Source: Rhizobiaceae bacterium (GTDB taxonomy: Bacteria > Pseudomonadota > Alphaproteobacteria > Rhizobiales > Rhizobiaceae). From it: DNA of 64,000 bases. The DNA lies in contig JAMLJC010000001.1 of the NCBI GenBank assembly GCA_023953845.1, forward strand, positions 4,288,501-4,352,500, written 5' to 3'. The notes beneath the pieces are model-generated. The model was not told where the DNA came from. It did no database searches and was given only the letters and a program-made list of their open reading frames with translations. This document shows, in pieces, positions 16,338 through 25,711 of this stretch (its first letter is position 1; each line of letters begins with the position of its first letter). The position numbers and the translations under genes are program-made.

Positions 16338-17384
16338 TCAGTTTGCGGCAGCGACCGGAACGCCCGCGCCGAGAATCCTGTCCGCCTCGCTCTGGAAGCG
16401 GCCGAAACTGTCGAAATTCTTGTCCAGCGCAGCGACCTCCTCGTGTCGGTAGCAGCGCACCGTATGGTTCTCCGCAACTGTCTCGACCGGCGGCATCTTC
16501 TCGCGGCACGGATCGATGACCATGGGGCAGCGGCCGGCCAGATAGCAGGCGGGCGGCAGGTTGATCGGGCTCGGGATTTCCCCGGCAAGCCTAATCTTGC
16601 CGCCGGCGCGGATGCGCGGATTGGGCAGCAGCACGGATGACAGCAGCGCGACGGAATAGGGATGTGAGGGCTGCGCGAAAAGCTTCGCGGACGGTCCCTG
16701 TTCCACGATCTTGCCGAGATAGAGAACGGCGATGCGGTGGCTGATATGGCGCACCGCCGAAAGGTCGTGGCTGATGAAGAGATAGGCCGTGCCGAGTTCG
16801 CGCTGGATGCGGATGAGAAGGTCGATGATTTCCGCTCGGGCCGTGGGATCGAGCGCCGAAGTCGGCTCGTCGAGCACGACGATCTCCGGCTCGGAGATCA
16901 TGGCGCGCGCCACGCCGACGCGCTGTTGAAGGCCCATGCTGATTTCGGCCGGATAGCGCTCCAGAAGCGCTTCGGCCAGCCCGACGCGGCGGGCGGCCTG
17001 GCGCACCTTCTTCTCGCGGTCCGGCCGCGTCAGTTTCAGGGCGCGCAGCGGCTCGTCGATCTGCTCGAAGACGCGCATCCGCGGATTGAGGGATTCGGCC
17101 GGCTCCTGGAAGACAAGCTGCAGCTTGCCCCGCAGGTCGGGCGAACGGACCGTCCGGCGGCCGCCAAGCACCATGCCATTGTATTCGATGCGTCCGCCGG
17201 TGGGTTCGATGAGGCCGAGCACGCAGCGGCCGATCGTGGTCTTGCCTGAGCCCGACTCCCCGACCAGCGCCAGCGTCTCCCCCTTGTCGAGCGAAAAGGA
17301 GACCCCGTTGACGGCGCGCACGACGGATTTCGAGCCCGCGATCGGAAAGTGCTGGACAAGCTCGTCTACGGTCAGGACGCTCAC
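16338..17384 (-). CDS. Oligopeptide-type ABC transporter ATP-binding protein (OppF/DppF-like)
   Basis: A 348-residue ATPase. Walker A is GESGSGKTT at 42-50, the Q-loop is FQEP with Gln93, Walker B is VVLDEPTSALD with Glu173, and the switch His is His206 in FISHD. The ABC signature is unusual: position 148-152 reads ISMGL where LSGGQ is expected. The C-terminal Cys-containing region (PPACYLAGRCPMVIDPCREK) is typical of the OppD/F family. The GTG at 17384 overlaps the stop of the OppD-like gene, so the long frame up to 17501 is rejected. It should pair with the OppD-like protein on the cytoplasmic face. Confidence 0.9.
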   Translation of the reverse strand: MSVLTVDELVQHFPIAGSKSVVRAVNGVSFSLDKGETLALVGESGSGKTTIGRCVLGLIEPTGGRIEYNGMVLGGRRTVRSPDLRGKLQLVFQEPAESLNPRMRVFEQIDEPLRALKLTRPDREKKVRQAARRVGLAEALLERYPAEISMGLQQRVGVARAMISEPEIVVLDEPTSALDPTARAEIIDLLIRIQRELGTAYLFISHDLSAVRHISHRIAVLYLGKIVEQGPSAKLFAQPSHPYSVALLSSVLLPNPRIRAGGKIRLAGEIPSPINLPPACYLAGRCPMVIDPCREKMPPVETVAENHTVRCYRHEEVAALDKNFDSFGRFQSEADRILGAGVPVAAAN

Positions 17385-18400
17385 GGCCGCTCCACCGGAA
17401 AATGGCAACGCACGAAATGTCCCGGCCGGCGTTCCGTCAGCGCCGGATGATCGCCGCGGCAGCGCTCCTGCGCTCGCACGCAGCGGTTCTGGAAGGAGCA
17501 TCCGACCGGGCTCGGACCGATGTTTTCCCGCACCTTGTCTTCGCCCAGCCAGTAGCGCCGCAAGCGCTCGTTCTGGGCGAAAGCGGCCAGCAGAAGAACC
17601 GTGTAGGGATGCTGCGGATCGTCGAAGAAGACCTCACGGTCGGCCACCTCCATGATCTCGCCGGCATAGATGATCGCGATACGCTCGCAGTAATGCGCGG
17701 TGATGCCGATGTCGCGGGTGATGAACATCATCGACGTGCCGCGCTCGCTCACGAGATTGCGGATCAGTTCCAGCACCTGCGCCTGGACGGTCACGTCGAG
17801 GCCGCTCGTCGCGTCGTCGGAGATGATGAAGCGCGGCGAGCAGGCGAGCGCGATGGCGATGACCACACGTTGCGCCATGCCACCGGAAAGCTCGTGCGGA
17901 TAGGCGTCCAGCCGCCGTTGCGGGTCGGGAATGCTGACCTGCTTCAGAAGGTCGAGCGCGCGTTCGCGTATCTGCCTGCGATCCAGGTCGAGATGATGGC
18001 GCAGGACGTTGCCGATCTGCTGCCCTACGGTCTGCAGCGGGTCGAGTTCGCCGCGCGGATTGGAGATGATCATGGCGATGTCGCGTCCGCGCATGCGCCT
18101 GAGCGACTCTTCGTCCAGCTTGCCGAGGTCCTTGCCCTCGAATTTGACCGTTCCGGTGGTGATTTCGCCGGGCTGCGGCACGAGCCGCATGATCGCGCGC
18201 GCCAGCATGGTCTTGCCGGAGCCGGATTCGCCGACGAGACCCAGAATCTCGCCGCGACGGATCGTCAGGCTGACATCCCTCAGCGCCTCGGACGACGCTG
18301 TCCCGTAGCGCGGAAACGCTACCGACACGCCGTCGCATTCGAGCAGCGGTTCCGCCGTCGCCGGCCCGGCCCGTGTCTCGTCTTTTACGCTCGCGGCCAT
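17381..18400 (-). CDS. Oligopeptide-type ABC transporter ATP-binding protein (OppD/DppD-like), degenerate ATP site
   Basis: A 339-residue ATPase. Walker A (GESGSGKTM, 57-65) and the signature LSGGM (171-175) are near-canonical, but three catalytic positions are altered: the Q-loop reads MIISNP (Ser113 in place of Gln), Walker B reads IISDDATSG (Asp196 in place of the catalytic Glu), and the switch His is Arg229 (FITRD). The C-terminal Cys cluster of the family is present (CSFQNRCVRAQERC). Its ATG overlaps the OppB stop. The protein can probably bind ATP but may not hydrolyse it well; the partner OppF supplies the intact site. Confidence 0.9.
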   Translation of the reverse strand: MAASVKDETRAGPATAEPLLECDGVSVAFPRYGTASSEALRDVSLTIRRGEILGLVGESGSGKTMLARAIMRLVPQPGEITTGTVKFEGKDLGKLDEESLRRMRGRDIAMIISNPRGELDPLQTVGQQIGNVLRHHLDLDRRQIRERALDLLKQVSIPDPQRRLDAYPHELSGGMAQRVVIAIALACSPRFIISDDATSGLDVTVQAQVLELIRNLVSERGTSMMFITRDIGITAHYCERIAIIYAGEIMEVADREVFFDDPQHPYTVLLLAAFAQNERLRRYWLGEDKVRENIGPSPVGCSFQNRCVRAQERCRGDHPALTERRPGHFVRCHFPVERP

Positions 18401-19407
18401 CAGCGCATCCTCGGATCGATGGCGAAGTAGATCAGGTCGACGATCAGATAGATGACCAGCGACAGGATGGCGGAATAAAGCACGAAACCGAGGACCGGAT
18501 TGAGGTCTGCGTTCAACACGCCCTGCACCGCATACTGTCCGGCTCCGCCCCAGCTGAACACGATCTCGACCAGCACCGCGCCGCCGATGAGAAAGCCGTA
18601 GAGCACGCTGACGATGGTGATGATCGAGGGCAGGGAGTTCCTGAGCGCCTTGCGCGCCACCACGTTCCGGGGCAGCCCGCACATCTCGGCATAGCGGCTG
18701 AAATCGGCCTCCAGCATGCGCTCCATCGTCGACACCGTCATCTTCAGGATCGGCGCGGCGTTGATGATGCCGAGCGTCAGCACCGGCAGGATGAGATGTC
18801 CGGCCGCATTCTTGAGCGCCGGCCAGTTGCCGCTGATCAGGCTGTCGATGAGGAGCGAACCGGTGACGTCGGGCGGCGGAATGATGGTGAAGTCGATGCG
18901 GCCGAGAGGCGCCGGGACCATGCCAAGCATCGTGTAGAACACGAAGATCAGCACAAGGCCGAACCAGAAATCCGGCAGGGCGCCGGCCGCCAGCCCGTAA
19001 TAGTCGGCGAACTTGCGGACAATGCCGTCCTTGTTGCGGGCGCCGACGACGCCGAGCGGCAGGCCGATGGCGAGCGCGAGCAGCAGCGAAAGGGTCACCA
19101 GTTCCAGCGTCGCCGGAAAGCGCTGCGCGAGGTCCGACGTCACCGGCATCGTCGTCTGCCAGGAGGTTCCGAGGTCCCAGTGCAGCACGCGCCAGAGATA
19201 GATGCCGAACTGCTCGACGATGGAGCGGTCGAGGCCGAGTTCGGCGCGCAGCCGGGCGAGGCCTTCGTCCGTCGCGAACGGGCCGAGCATCATCACCGCC
19301 GGGTCGCCGGGAATGAGTTTCAGGAGAAGGAAGGTGACGAGCAGGATGCCGATCAGTTGCGGTCCGACGAAGATCAGGCGGCGGCCGATATAGGTGAGGA
19401 TCTGCAT
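18400..19407 (-). CDS. Oligopeptide-type ABC transporter permease (OppB/DppB-like)
   Basis: A 335-residue permease with the usual N-terminal helix (TYIGRRLIFVGPQLIGILL), a long periplasmic segment containing FGIYLWRVLHWDLGTSW, and five further TM segments. The coupling loop is near KMTVSTMERMLEADFSRYAE. ATGA overlap with the OppD-like gene and a 9-bp gap after the OppC-like gene place it inside the operon. Confidence 0.92.
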   Translation of the reverse strand: MQILTYIGRRLIFVGPQLIGILLVTFLLLKLIPGDPAVMMLGPFATDEGLARLRAELGLDRSIVEQFGIYLWRVLHWDLGTSWQTTMPVTSDLAQRFPATLELVTLSLLLALAIGLPLGVVGARNKDGIVRKFADYYGLAAGALPDFWFGLVLIFVFYTMLGMVPAPLGRIDFTIIPPPDVTGSLLIDSLISGNWPALKNAAGHLILPVLTLGIINAAPILKMTVSTMERMLEADFSRYAEMCGLPRNVVARKALRNSLPSIITIVSVLYGFLIGGAVLVEIVFSWGGAGQYAVQGVLNADLNPVLGFVLYSAILSLVIYLIVDLIYFAIDPRMR

Positions 19408-19416
19408 GGCCTCCTC

Positions 19417-20415
19417 CTATGCCCGGCCTGACGCGGCGGCGATGGCCTTGCGGCTGCGCCGGTCGCGGATTTCGCCGGCCATCCGGCCGCGGCGAACGGG
19501 ATCGGCCAGCACCTCGACGCTGGCGCCGACGAGCGAGAACCCGAAGATGGTTAGCGCGAGCGCGAGGCCCGGGAAGATCGAAGGCCACCAATGCCCGGTG
19601 ATGATGTTCTGGTAGCCCATGGCGATCATGCTGCCCCATTCGGGCGTCGGCGCCTCGACGCCCGCACCAATGAAGGAGAGGGCAGCTGTGAGCAGGATCG
19701 CCCAGCCGATATTCACCGAAAGCTGCGCCAGCACTGGCGCCATGGCGTTCGGAATCACATGCCTGGTCAGGATGCCGAGGTCGGACGTGCCGGCAATGTA
19801 GGCCGCTTCCACGTAGCGGAGGCGCCGCACCGACAGGACCTGGCTGCGCATCAGGCGCAGATAGATCGGCGCGTTCACGAAGGCGACCGCCAGCACGATC
19901 GAGTGCAGGCTCTGCCCCAGCACGGCGACGACGGCGATGGCGAAGACGAAGACCGGAAAGGCCTGGATGACATCCGAGCTGCGCATGATGAAACCCGATA
20001 CCATGCGGCCGAGACCGCGCTTGGTCTCGTAATAGCCGGCAACCGCGCCGAGGATCGAGCCGATCACGGCGGACACGACGGTGCCGGCAAGCGCAATGGC
20101 AAGATCGATGCGCGGCGCGTAGATGACGCGTGAGAAGATGTCGAGCCCGGTCGCGTCCGTGCCCATGATATATGGCCATCCCGGCGGTTGCAGGAATGCC
20201 GAGGGATTTGCCTGTTCGGGATCGAAGGGCGCAATGAGCGGCGCGAAGATGGCGAGCAGCGTGATCAGGAGCACAATGCCATAGCCGAGCGCGAACTGCG
20301 GGCGTGTCCGCAGCACGGCCAGAAAGAAAGACCAGCGACCAGAGGCGGGCGCCGCGCCCGCCTCCTCGTCTTTCGCTGCCTGGGGCGCGGCCGCGCCCTG
20401 GGGGGCCGACGTCAC
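19417..20415 (-). CDS. Oligopeptide-type ABC transporter permease (OppC/DppC-like)
   Basis: A 332-residue permease with an Ala/Pro-rich cytoplasmic N-terminus of about 30 residues, then the OppC N-terminal region (YGIVLLITLLAIFAPLIAPF) and GTDATGLDIFSRVIYAPRID, the classic DppC motif. The coupling loop is YVEAAYIAGTSDLGILTRHV. It starts with GTG 7 bp after the binding-protein stop. Confidence 0.92.
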   Translation of the reverse strand: MTSAPQGAAAPQAAKDEEAGAAPASGRWSFFLAVLRTRPQFALGYGIVLLITLLAIFAPLIAPFDPEQANPSAFLQPPGWPYIMGTDATGLDIFSRVIYAPRIDLAIALAGTVVSAVIGSILGAVAGYYETKRGLGRMVSGFIMRSSDVIQAFPVFVFAIAVVAVLGQSLHSIVLAVAFVNAPIYLRLMRSQVLSVRRLRYVEAAYIAGTSDLGILTRHVIPNAMAPVLAQLSVNIGWAILLTAALSFIGAGVEAPTPEWGSMIAMGYQNIITGHWWPSIFPGLALALTIFGFSLVGASVEVLADPVRRGRMAGEIRDRRSRKAIAAASGRA

Positions 20416-20422
20416 GTCAGGC

Positions 20423-22081
20423 TCAGCGGCTGAAGTCCTGGAACCGGATGTTGTTGGACGTGTAGTAGGTCCAGCCCTTCAGATCGGCCTTCCGGGCCAT
20501 GGTGTAGTTCGGATAGGTCACGAAGGTCCAGGGAGCCTCGTCCATGATGATCTTCTGCGCTTCCTTGGCCTTGGCGAGGCGGACATTCTCGTCGGCTGTC
20601 GCCGCCATTTCAGCCAGCAGTTTGTCGACCTCCGCATTGGCGTAGTTCGAGTAGTTCACGTAGCTCTTGCTGTCGAAGTAGAGCGTCAGCGAATAGCCCG
20701 GGTCCGGGCACCATGGGCTGTCGACGTAGAAGATCATCGGCTGCTTGCGGTCGGTGACGAAGTTGTAGAACGAGCCGGCCGGCACCTTCTTCAGTTCCAG
20801 CTCAACACCGATCTTCTTCAGCGCGGACTGGTAGATGATGGCGATGGGTTCCTGCACCGGGTCGCCCGCATTGTAGGCGAGGGTGCTCTTGAAGCCGCTA
20901 CCCATTCCGGCCTTGTCCAGAAGCTCCTTGGCCTTGTCGAGATTGTGCTCGTAGCTGTAGAACTCGCCCGAGAAGCCCGGATAGATGTTGGGCATGCAGC
21001 CGTTCAGCGGGCTGGCGAGATCCTGGTAGACAGCCTTGATTACTTCCTGCTGAGGGAAGGCGAAGTTCATGGCGCGGCGCACGTCGACATTGTCGAACGG
21101 CGCGATCTTGGCGTTGAGCTCGATCCAGATCATGAACGAAGCCGGCACGGTCTCGACCGCGACGCTCGGCACGTTCTTCAGGCTGATGATCTCCAGCGGC
21201 TGCAGGTACTGCGCGATGTCCACCGCGCCGCCCTGCAGAAGCTGGACGCGCGACGCCGAGGTCGGCACCTCCTTGAACACGACGGTATCGATCGCCGGCT
21301 TGCCGCCATAATAGTCGGCGCGAGCCTGGAAGACGGCCTGCTGGCCGCGCACCAGCTGCTGTAGCTGATAGGGGCCGAAGCCGGCGCTGTTGTTCTCGAT
21401 GAACTTGCGCGCCCACGGATCGTCCGTGCCGCCTTCCGCCTTGCATTTCACGCTGTCGTAGACGGGCGTATAGAGATTGGTGTGAATCTTCAGCAGAAGC
21501 GGGTTCGGCTCCTCCACATTGAAGGACACCACGTATTTGTCCTCGACCTTCACGTCGTCGGGCTTCTTGAGGCCGGTCACGGCCGTATAGAAGGCGCCCA
21601 GCGCGCCGAGTTCGAAGGCGCGGTTCCAGGTCCAGCGCACGTCCTCGGCGGTGAGTTCGTTGCCCCAGTTGCTCATCACGCCCTGACGCAGCTTGAAGAC
21701 GGCGCGCTTGCCGCTCGGATCGAGCTCCCAGCTTTCCGCCAGCTTGCCGACCATGTTGACACCGCCGGGCTTGTCGCCGTGGAATGCGATGTCCTCGCGG
21801 CGGGCGTCAGGGGCCTGAGCATCGGGAATCTTCTCGAAGCCGAGCAGACCGTCATAGAGCGCCGCGATCGCCTCGAACGTGCCGAGGCTGACGTCGAAAT
21901 TGCAATCGAGGCTCTGCGGCGTAGCGGGCGCGGCAATAACGAGCGTCGAGCCCGCCTGGGCATAGGCGGACGGGATATTCAGAATGCGCGGCATCACCGC
22001 GGCGGCGGCAGAGGCAGAAGCCGCCTGCAGCATGTTGCGGCGGTTGAGTTTCGGCCCGAGAAAATCGCGAAATGACGACAT
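20423..22081 (-). CDS. Oligopeptide-type periplasmic substrate-binding protein, probable Tat export
   Basis: A 552-residue family 5 binding protein (DppA/OppA type), first gene of the ABC operon. The leader has a twin-arginine motif (LNRRNMLQAASASAAAAV) and ends near AYAQAG, so Tat rather than Sec export is likely. The mature part shows the family pattern ELTAEDVRWTWNRAFELG and RVQLLQGGAVDIAQYLQP. The ATG at 22081 has an AAGGGGAA ribosome site; the longer frame to 22147 lacks support. The ligand could be a peptide, an opine-like compound or another small molecule; the oxidoreductases on either side hint at catabolic use. Confidence 0.9.
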   Translation of the reverse strand: MSSFRDFLGPKLNRRNMLQAASASAAAAVMPRILNIPSAYAQAGSTLVIAAPATPQSLDCNFDVSLGTFEAIAALYDGLLGFEKIPDAQAPDARREDIAFHGDKPGGVNMVGKLAESWELDPSGKRAVFKLRQGVMSNWGNELTAEDVRWTWNRAFELGALGAFYTAVTGLKKPDDVKVEDKYVVSFNVEEPNPLLLKIHTNLYTPVYDSVKCKAEGGTDDPWARKFIENNSAGFGPYQLQQLVRGQQAVFQARADYYGGKPAIDTVVFKEVPTSASRVQLLQGGAVDIAQYLQPLEIISLKNVPSVAVETVPASFMIWIELNAKIAPFDNVDVRRAMNFAFPQQEVIKAVYQDLASPLNGCMPNIYPGFSGEFYSYEHNLDKAKELLDKAGMGSGFKSTLAYNAGDPVQEPIAIIYQSALKKIGVELELKKVPAGSFYNFVTDRKQPMIFYVDSPWCPDPGYSLTLYFDSKSYVNYSNYANAEVDKLLAEMAATADENVRLAKAKEAQKIIMDEAPWTFVTYPNYTMARKADLKGWTYYTSNNIRFQDFSR

Positions 22082-22249
22082 GACAGTTCCCCTTCTTATA
22101 TTTGGTGACGCTTTGGGTGCCGTCTGCCGCCAGGACAGATACCGCACCTGCGAACGGATCGACTATGCGATGCGGGCACTGCCGAGTCTAATAATGAAAG
22201 GGACATCATTGATCTGAAACGAGCATCAAATCGGATGACGGGAGCCCTA

Positions 22250-23470
22250 TCAGTCCATCCAGCCCGGGCTGCGACGCGTGTTGGTGAAATCCGGATTCCA
22301 GTCCACCTCGGGTAGGCTGACCGGATAGCCGTGCGCATAGTCGTAGGGCGGGCGTATCACGTATTTCCGCGTGAAGGGCGCCCATTCATACGCCTCGCCG
22401 GAGCGGATGATGTGGGGCCAGTCGGGCTGGGCAAAGAGCGGCCTGCCGACCGCGACGAGATCGCCGGCTCCGGTCTCCAGAGGCTCCTCGGCGGTGGCGC
22501 CGTCGATGATGCCGCCATTGACGATCACCGGCTTTCCGCTCGCCTCCCGCAGGGCCTTTGGCATCGGCGTCGGATCGGTATCGTCCCTGTTCTGGTTCCA
22601 AGCGAAGCTCGACCAGTGCAGCGCATCGGCATCGCAATCCGCCAGCGCGCGGCCGATTTCCCGGGCATAGGCGACGCCGCCCGGCCATGCGCCGGCGAAG
22701 TCGTCGACGCCGTCCTGGCTGAGACGCAGGGTGATGACCTTGTCCGGGCCGATGGCCTCCCGGACCCGCCGGCAGGCGAGCTTGGCCAGGCGGACATTGT
22801 TCTCGGCCGATCCGCCGTAGTCGTCGGTGCGCCGGTTGGTTTTCGGATGGATGAACTGGTAGAGCAGGTAGCCGTTCGCGCCATGAATCTCGACGCCGTC
22901 GAAACCCGCCTCGACCGCGCGGGCCGCGCCTTCCGCAAAGCCGTCGGCGACGCGCTCGATCTCCGCGATTGTCAGCGCGCGGGCCGGCGGGAAGGTCACC
23001 TTCGGCCAGTCGCCCGGAATGCTCCTGTTGTTCTTCTCGTCGTCATTGTCCGTGTAGAGGACCCAGCCCGGACTCTGCGTATCGCTGGCGCTCACGGGTT
23101 GCTCGCCGGGATGGATGCAGCGGGGATCGCTGACGCGTCCGCCGTGCATGAGTTGCAGGATGATGGGAGTCTTGTGCGCGTGCACGGCGTCCACGACCTT
23201 CCGCCATCCCTCGATATGACGCCGCGTGGCGATGCCGGGCTGGTTCAGATAGGCGACGCATCCCAGTTCATCGTTCTCGAAGGTTCCTTCGGTGACAATC
23301 ATGCCGACGCCGCCCCGCGCCCGCCGGGCATAGTAGGCGACCATTTCGTCGTTCGGCGTTCCGTCGGCTTCCGCTGCCTGCCGCGTCAGGGGCGCCATGA
23401 CGATCCGGTTCTTGAGCGCGAGCTTTCCAAGCTGGAATTGCGAGAAGATTCTGGAAAACGGCTTTGTCAC
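22250..23470 (-). CDS. NADH:flavin oxidoreductase, Old Yellow Enzyme family
   Basis: A 406-residue FMN-dependent TIM-barrel enzyme. The N-terminus LALKNRIVMAPLTRQAAEAD, QLMHGGR, the paired VEIHGANGYLLYQFIHPKTN and RTDDYGGS, and the C-terminal phosphate-binding VNGGIIDGATAEE and LVAVGRPLFAQPDW are characteristic. It starts with GTG and has an AGGGGA site. It lies 168 bp upstream of the binding-protein gene on the same strand, so it may be the lead gene of the transporter operon or have its own transcript. The reaction (alkene reduction or demethylation) cannot be decided from sequence. Confidence 0.9.
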   Translation of the reverse strand: MTKPFSRIFSQFQLGKLALKNRIVMAPLTRQAAEADGTPNDEMVAYYARRARGGVGMIVTEGTFENDELGCVAYLNQPGIATRRHIEGWRKVVDAVHAHKTPIILQLMHGGRVSDPRCIHPGEQPVSASDTQSPGWVLYTDNDDEKNNRSIPGDWPKVTFPPARALTIAEIERVADGFAEGAARAVEAGFDGVEIHGANGYLLYQFIHPKTNRRTDDYGGSAENNVRLAKLACRRVREAIGPDKVITLRLSQDGVDDFAGAWPGGVAYAREIGRALADCDADALHWSSFAWNQNRDDTDPTPMPKALREASGKPVIVNGGIIDGATAEEPLETGAGDLVAVGRPLFAQPDWPHIIRSGEAYEWAPFTRKYVIRPPYDYAHGYPVSLPEVDWNPDFTNTRRSPGWMD

Positions 23471-24136
23471 ATTGATCCCCTGCGAAAATGCCGGGCAGGC
23501 CCGAGTGGCTGTCCGGTTTCATCATTGCTTTTTGCGCATTAGTACAGAGGCGCTGTTTTCCGTCAACGTGGAAGTATGGATATTCGGTTTTCCGGCACCG
23601 CCGGCGCTTGGTGGAGCGAAGCGCCGCGACAGGATCATCGCCGCCAAATCAGATTTCTGCAATGATTTTAGTGTATTTCCGGGTTCTTCTGATCTTTGTG
23701 CAGCCTTGATGGACGGTTGCCCCTTTTAGGACGCTGCACCCCTCCCATCCCTGAATGCGCCACATAGGCAGGAGCAGACACTCCCGGGCAATCCGATCAG
23801 GTCGTATTGATGCATAATTCCTGTTTTATTGATGCTATTTTCTCATTATTCGTGTGGTTCACGCATCAGATTAGGAGTGGCTTCCGGAAATAACCCACCT
23901 GCCGGGGATCATCTGCGACACTTTCGAGAAGAGCCGGGTACGCGCGGCAAGCATAACGCGCGCCTGAAACTGCGTAGCGCTTGGTTGAGCGGGCCGGGAA
24001 GCTAAAGGTCGCAGCCGGCCGCTCGGAAAGGATCGGACGCCGTGCCTGCGGGCGCCGCCGACAGGAGCAGCAATACCTGCATACTTGCCAACGCCTGCAA
24101 GACGGGCCGCGGTGACACCGAATTGATTGAAAAGAC
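23471..24136. other. 666-bp stretch without a convincing gene
   Basis: This gap between the OYE gene and tRNA-Glu has only short frames with no family features or ribosome sites. A markedly AT-rich patch lies at about 23805-23875, unlike its surroundings. The first 60 bp should contain the OYE leader. I see no clear hairpin terminator for the tRNA and no integrase remnant. Confidence 0.5.
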
Positions 24137-24212
24137 TGGCACGCCCAACGGGAATCGAACCCGTGTTTCCGCCGTGAAAGGGCGGCGTCCTGGACCGCTA
24201 GACGATGGGCGC
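24137..24212 (-). tRNA. tRNA-Glu (anticodon TTC)
   Basis: The minus strand folds as a 76-nt tRNA with encoded CCA. The acceptor stem GCGCCCA pairs with TGGGCGT (first pair G-U), the D-arm contains CTAGCGGTCCAGGAC, the anticodon loop is CTTTCAC with anticodon TTC, and the T-arm contains GGGTTCGATTCCC. Confidence 0.97.
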
Positions 24213-24283
24213 GCAGACAGCGGGCTTATAGTCAGCTTGTTTCGTCCCGGCAACCCGCTGGAACCGGAAATCTTCGACTTTTT

Positions 24284-25477
24284 TCAGGCCTTTCGGCGAC
24301 GGCAGCGCCAGTTCCAGTCGCGCTCGGGGCCGATGTCGACATGCACGGATTCGGTGTGGCAGTAGGTGCCCACTCCGCCGCGGCCGGGGAGCGACCGCAC
24401 GTAGTTAGCGATCTCCCACTTGGTGACGCCGGCGACCTGAATGTCCGCCGCGGCGCAGTACATGTGCTGCGAGCGCTTGGCGCCATTCACCCGCCTGTTG
24501 TAGCTCGGGCTGCGGTAGCCTGAAGTGACGACGACCTTGCGGCCAAAGTGTCCTTCGATCTGCCGCAGCATCTTCACGAGGCCGGGTTTCAGGCAGCCGA
24601 CATCGACGCTGTCCGTCTGCCGCAGCAGGCCGTTGGGCGCGAGACGGGCCATGCCGGCCGCCGAGGCGACGCGCACTGCCGGAAACTCGTCCTCCTCATG
24701 CAGGTCGACGTCGCTGTCATCATCGAGGCCGGAACGGCGCTTGATTTCGAAGAGGGCGCTTTTGCGAACGCCGGGAAGCGCATCGCTGCCCCAGGACCCG
24801 GTGACGGAGCCGGAGAGTTCGGACTGGTCGGAGGGTTCGAGAGACGCCAGTTTGACCAGTGGAGCGGCCGGCTTCCTTTGCTTTTCCGTCGATCCATCGT
24901 CGTCGTTCGACGCGGTGGCGAGTTGTTTGACCTTGGTCGCAGCCGGCGCCGGCGCGGCCGCCGCCTGATTCGACGAGAACAGAGACGACAGGAAACCGCG
25001 CTTCTTCGGTGCCGGCGCGAGCGCGGCCGGATCTGCTGCCGTGAGCACCTGCTCTGTCCGCGTGTCCGGACCGGCGGTGAGAATCTGCTCTTTTGCGCGA
25101 GGCTGCTTTTCGGCTTCCGGCGCGGCAGCCGTAGCCACGGTCTGGCTCAGGTCTGCCGTGTCTGGTTTGGTTTCGGCGGTTGCCGCTGCGCCGGAGGCTT
25201 CCGCCGCCGCGGCGACGCCCGCCTCGGGAAAGGACGAGGCCGGCTTGCTGCCCGGCAGATAAGCCACTTGGTCGGGGAGATTGCCGTCGACCGTCGTGGC
25301 CGTCTCGGTGACCGCGCCGTCGTTCGCGGAATCGGCTTCAGGCGTCAGCCCGGGATTGGACAATGCGAAACTTGCCTGGCCGTCGGGCGACGTGGAGCAG
25401 GACGCGGCGATCAGGCAGGCGGCGGCTCCGAGAGCATACAGGAACTTCTTCGCGGAACGCGATCGCGCAAGGTCCAA
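24284..25477 (-). CDS. Lipoprotein with C-terminal peptidase M15 / DUF882 domain
   Basis: A 397-residue protein. Residues 1-27 form a lipoprotein-like signal ending LIAASC. Residues 28 to about 280 are Ala/Pro/Glu-rich and probably disordered. The last 110 residues form a YcbK-like M15 domain with SGYRSPSYNRRVNGAKRSQH, AADIQVAGV and ESVHVDIG, which hold the zinc ligands of D,D-carboxypeptidase relatives. It probably acts on peptidoglycan from the periplasm. The TTG at 25477 is preceded by GAGAGGGAAG, a strong ribosome site, and gives a proper signal peptide. It has no obvious operon partner. Confidence 0.85.
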   Translation of the reverse strand: MDLARSRSAKKFLYALGAAACLIAASCSTSPDGQASFALSNPGLTPEADSANDGAVTETATTVDGNLPDQVAYLPGSKPASSFPEAGVAAAAEASGAAATAETKPDTADLSQTVATAAAPEAEKQPRAKEQILTAGPDTRTEQVLTAADPAALAPAPKKRGFLSSLFSSNQAAAAPAPAATKVKQLATASNDDDGSTEKQRKPAAPLVKLASLEPSDQSELSGSVTGSWGSDALPGVRKSALFEIKRRSGLDDDSDVDLHEEDEFPAVRVASAAGMARLAPNGLLRQTDSVDVGCLKPGLVKMLRQIEGHFGRKVVVTSGYRSPSYNRRVNGAKRSQHMYCAAADIQVAGVTKWEIANYVRSLPGRGGVGTYCHTESVHVDIGPERDWNWRCRRRKA

Positions 25478-25711
25478 AATCGCTTCCCTCTCACTACGGC
25501 ACCGGCTGGCGGAACACGCCGGATGGTCTGTACGGCACCGGGACGGAGCCCGGCTCGAATCGCCTTGGCGGCAGACTGCAAGCCCTCTCCGCCGGGCTAT
25601 GGCTCAAATGAGGCGAGAACAAGGTTCACGCCACCTTTTCGCCCGGATCGAGGCAGCGCGTCAACGCCCGTGCGTTTCGTTTTCCCTGCTTTCCGCAACG
25701 CCGTTCTGCGC

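Noticed and set aside
18401..20179. Upstream two-thirds of a 932-codon minus-strand open frame (17381-20179)
   Set aside because: It is Arg/His-rich shadow of the OppB and OppC genes in another frame; only the part from the ATG at 18400 has ABC ATPase motifs.
24002..24253. 83-codon frame over the tRNA-Glu
   Set aside because: It overlaps the whole tRNA and shows no protein family features.
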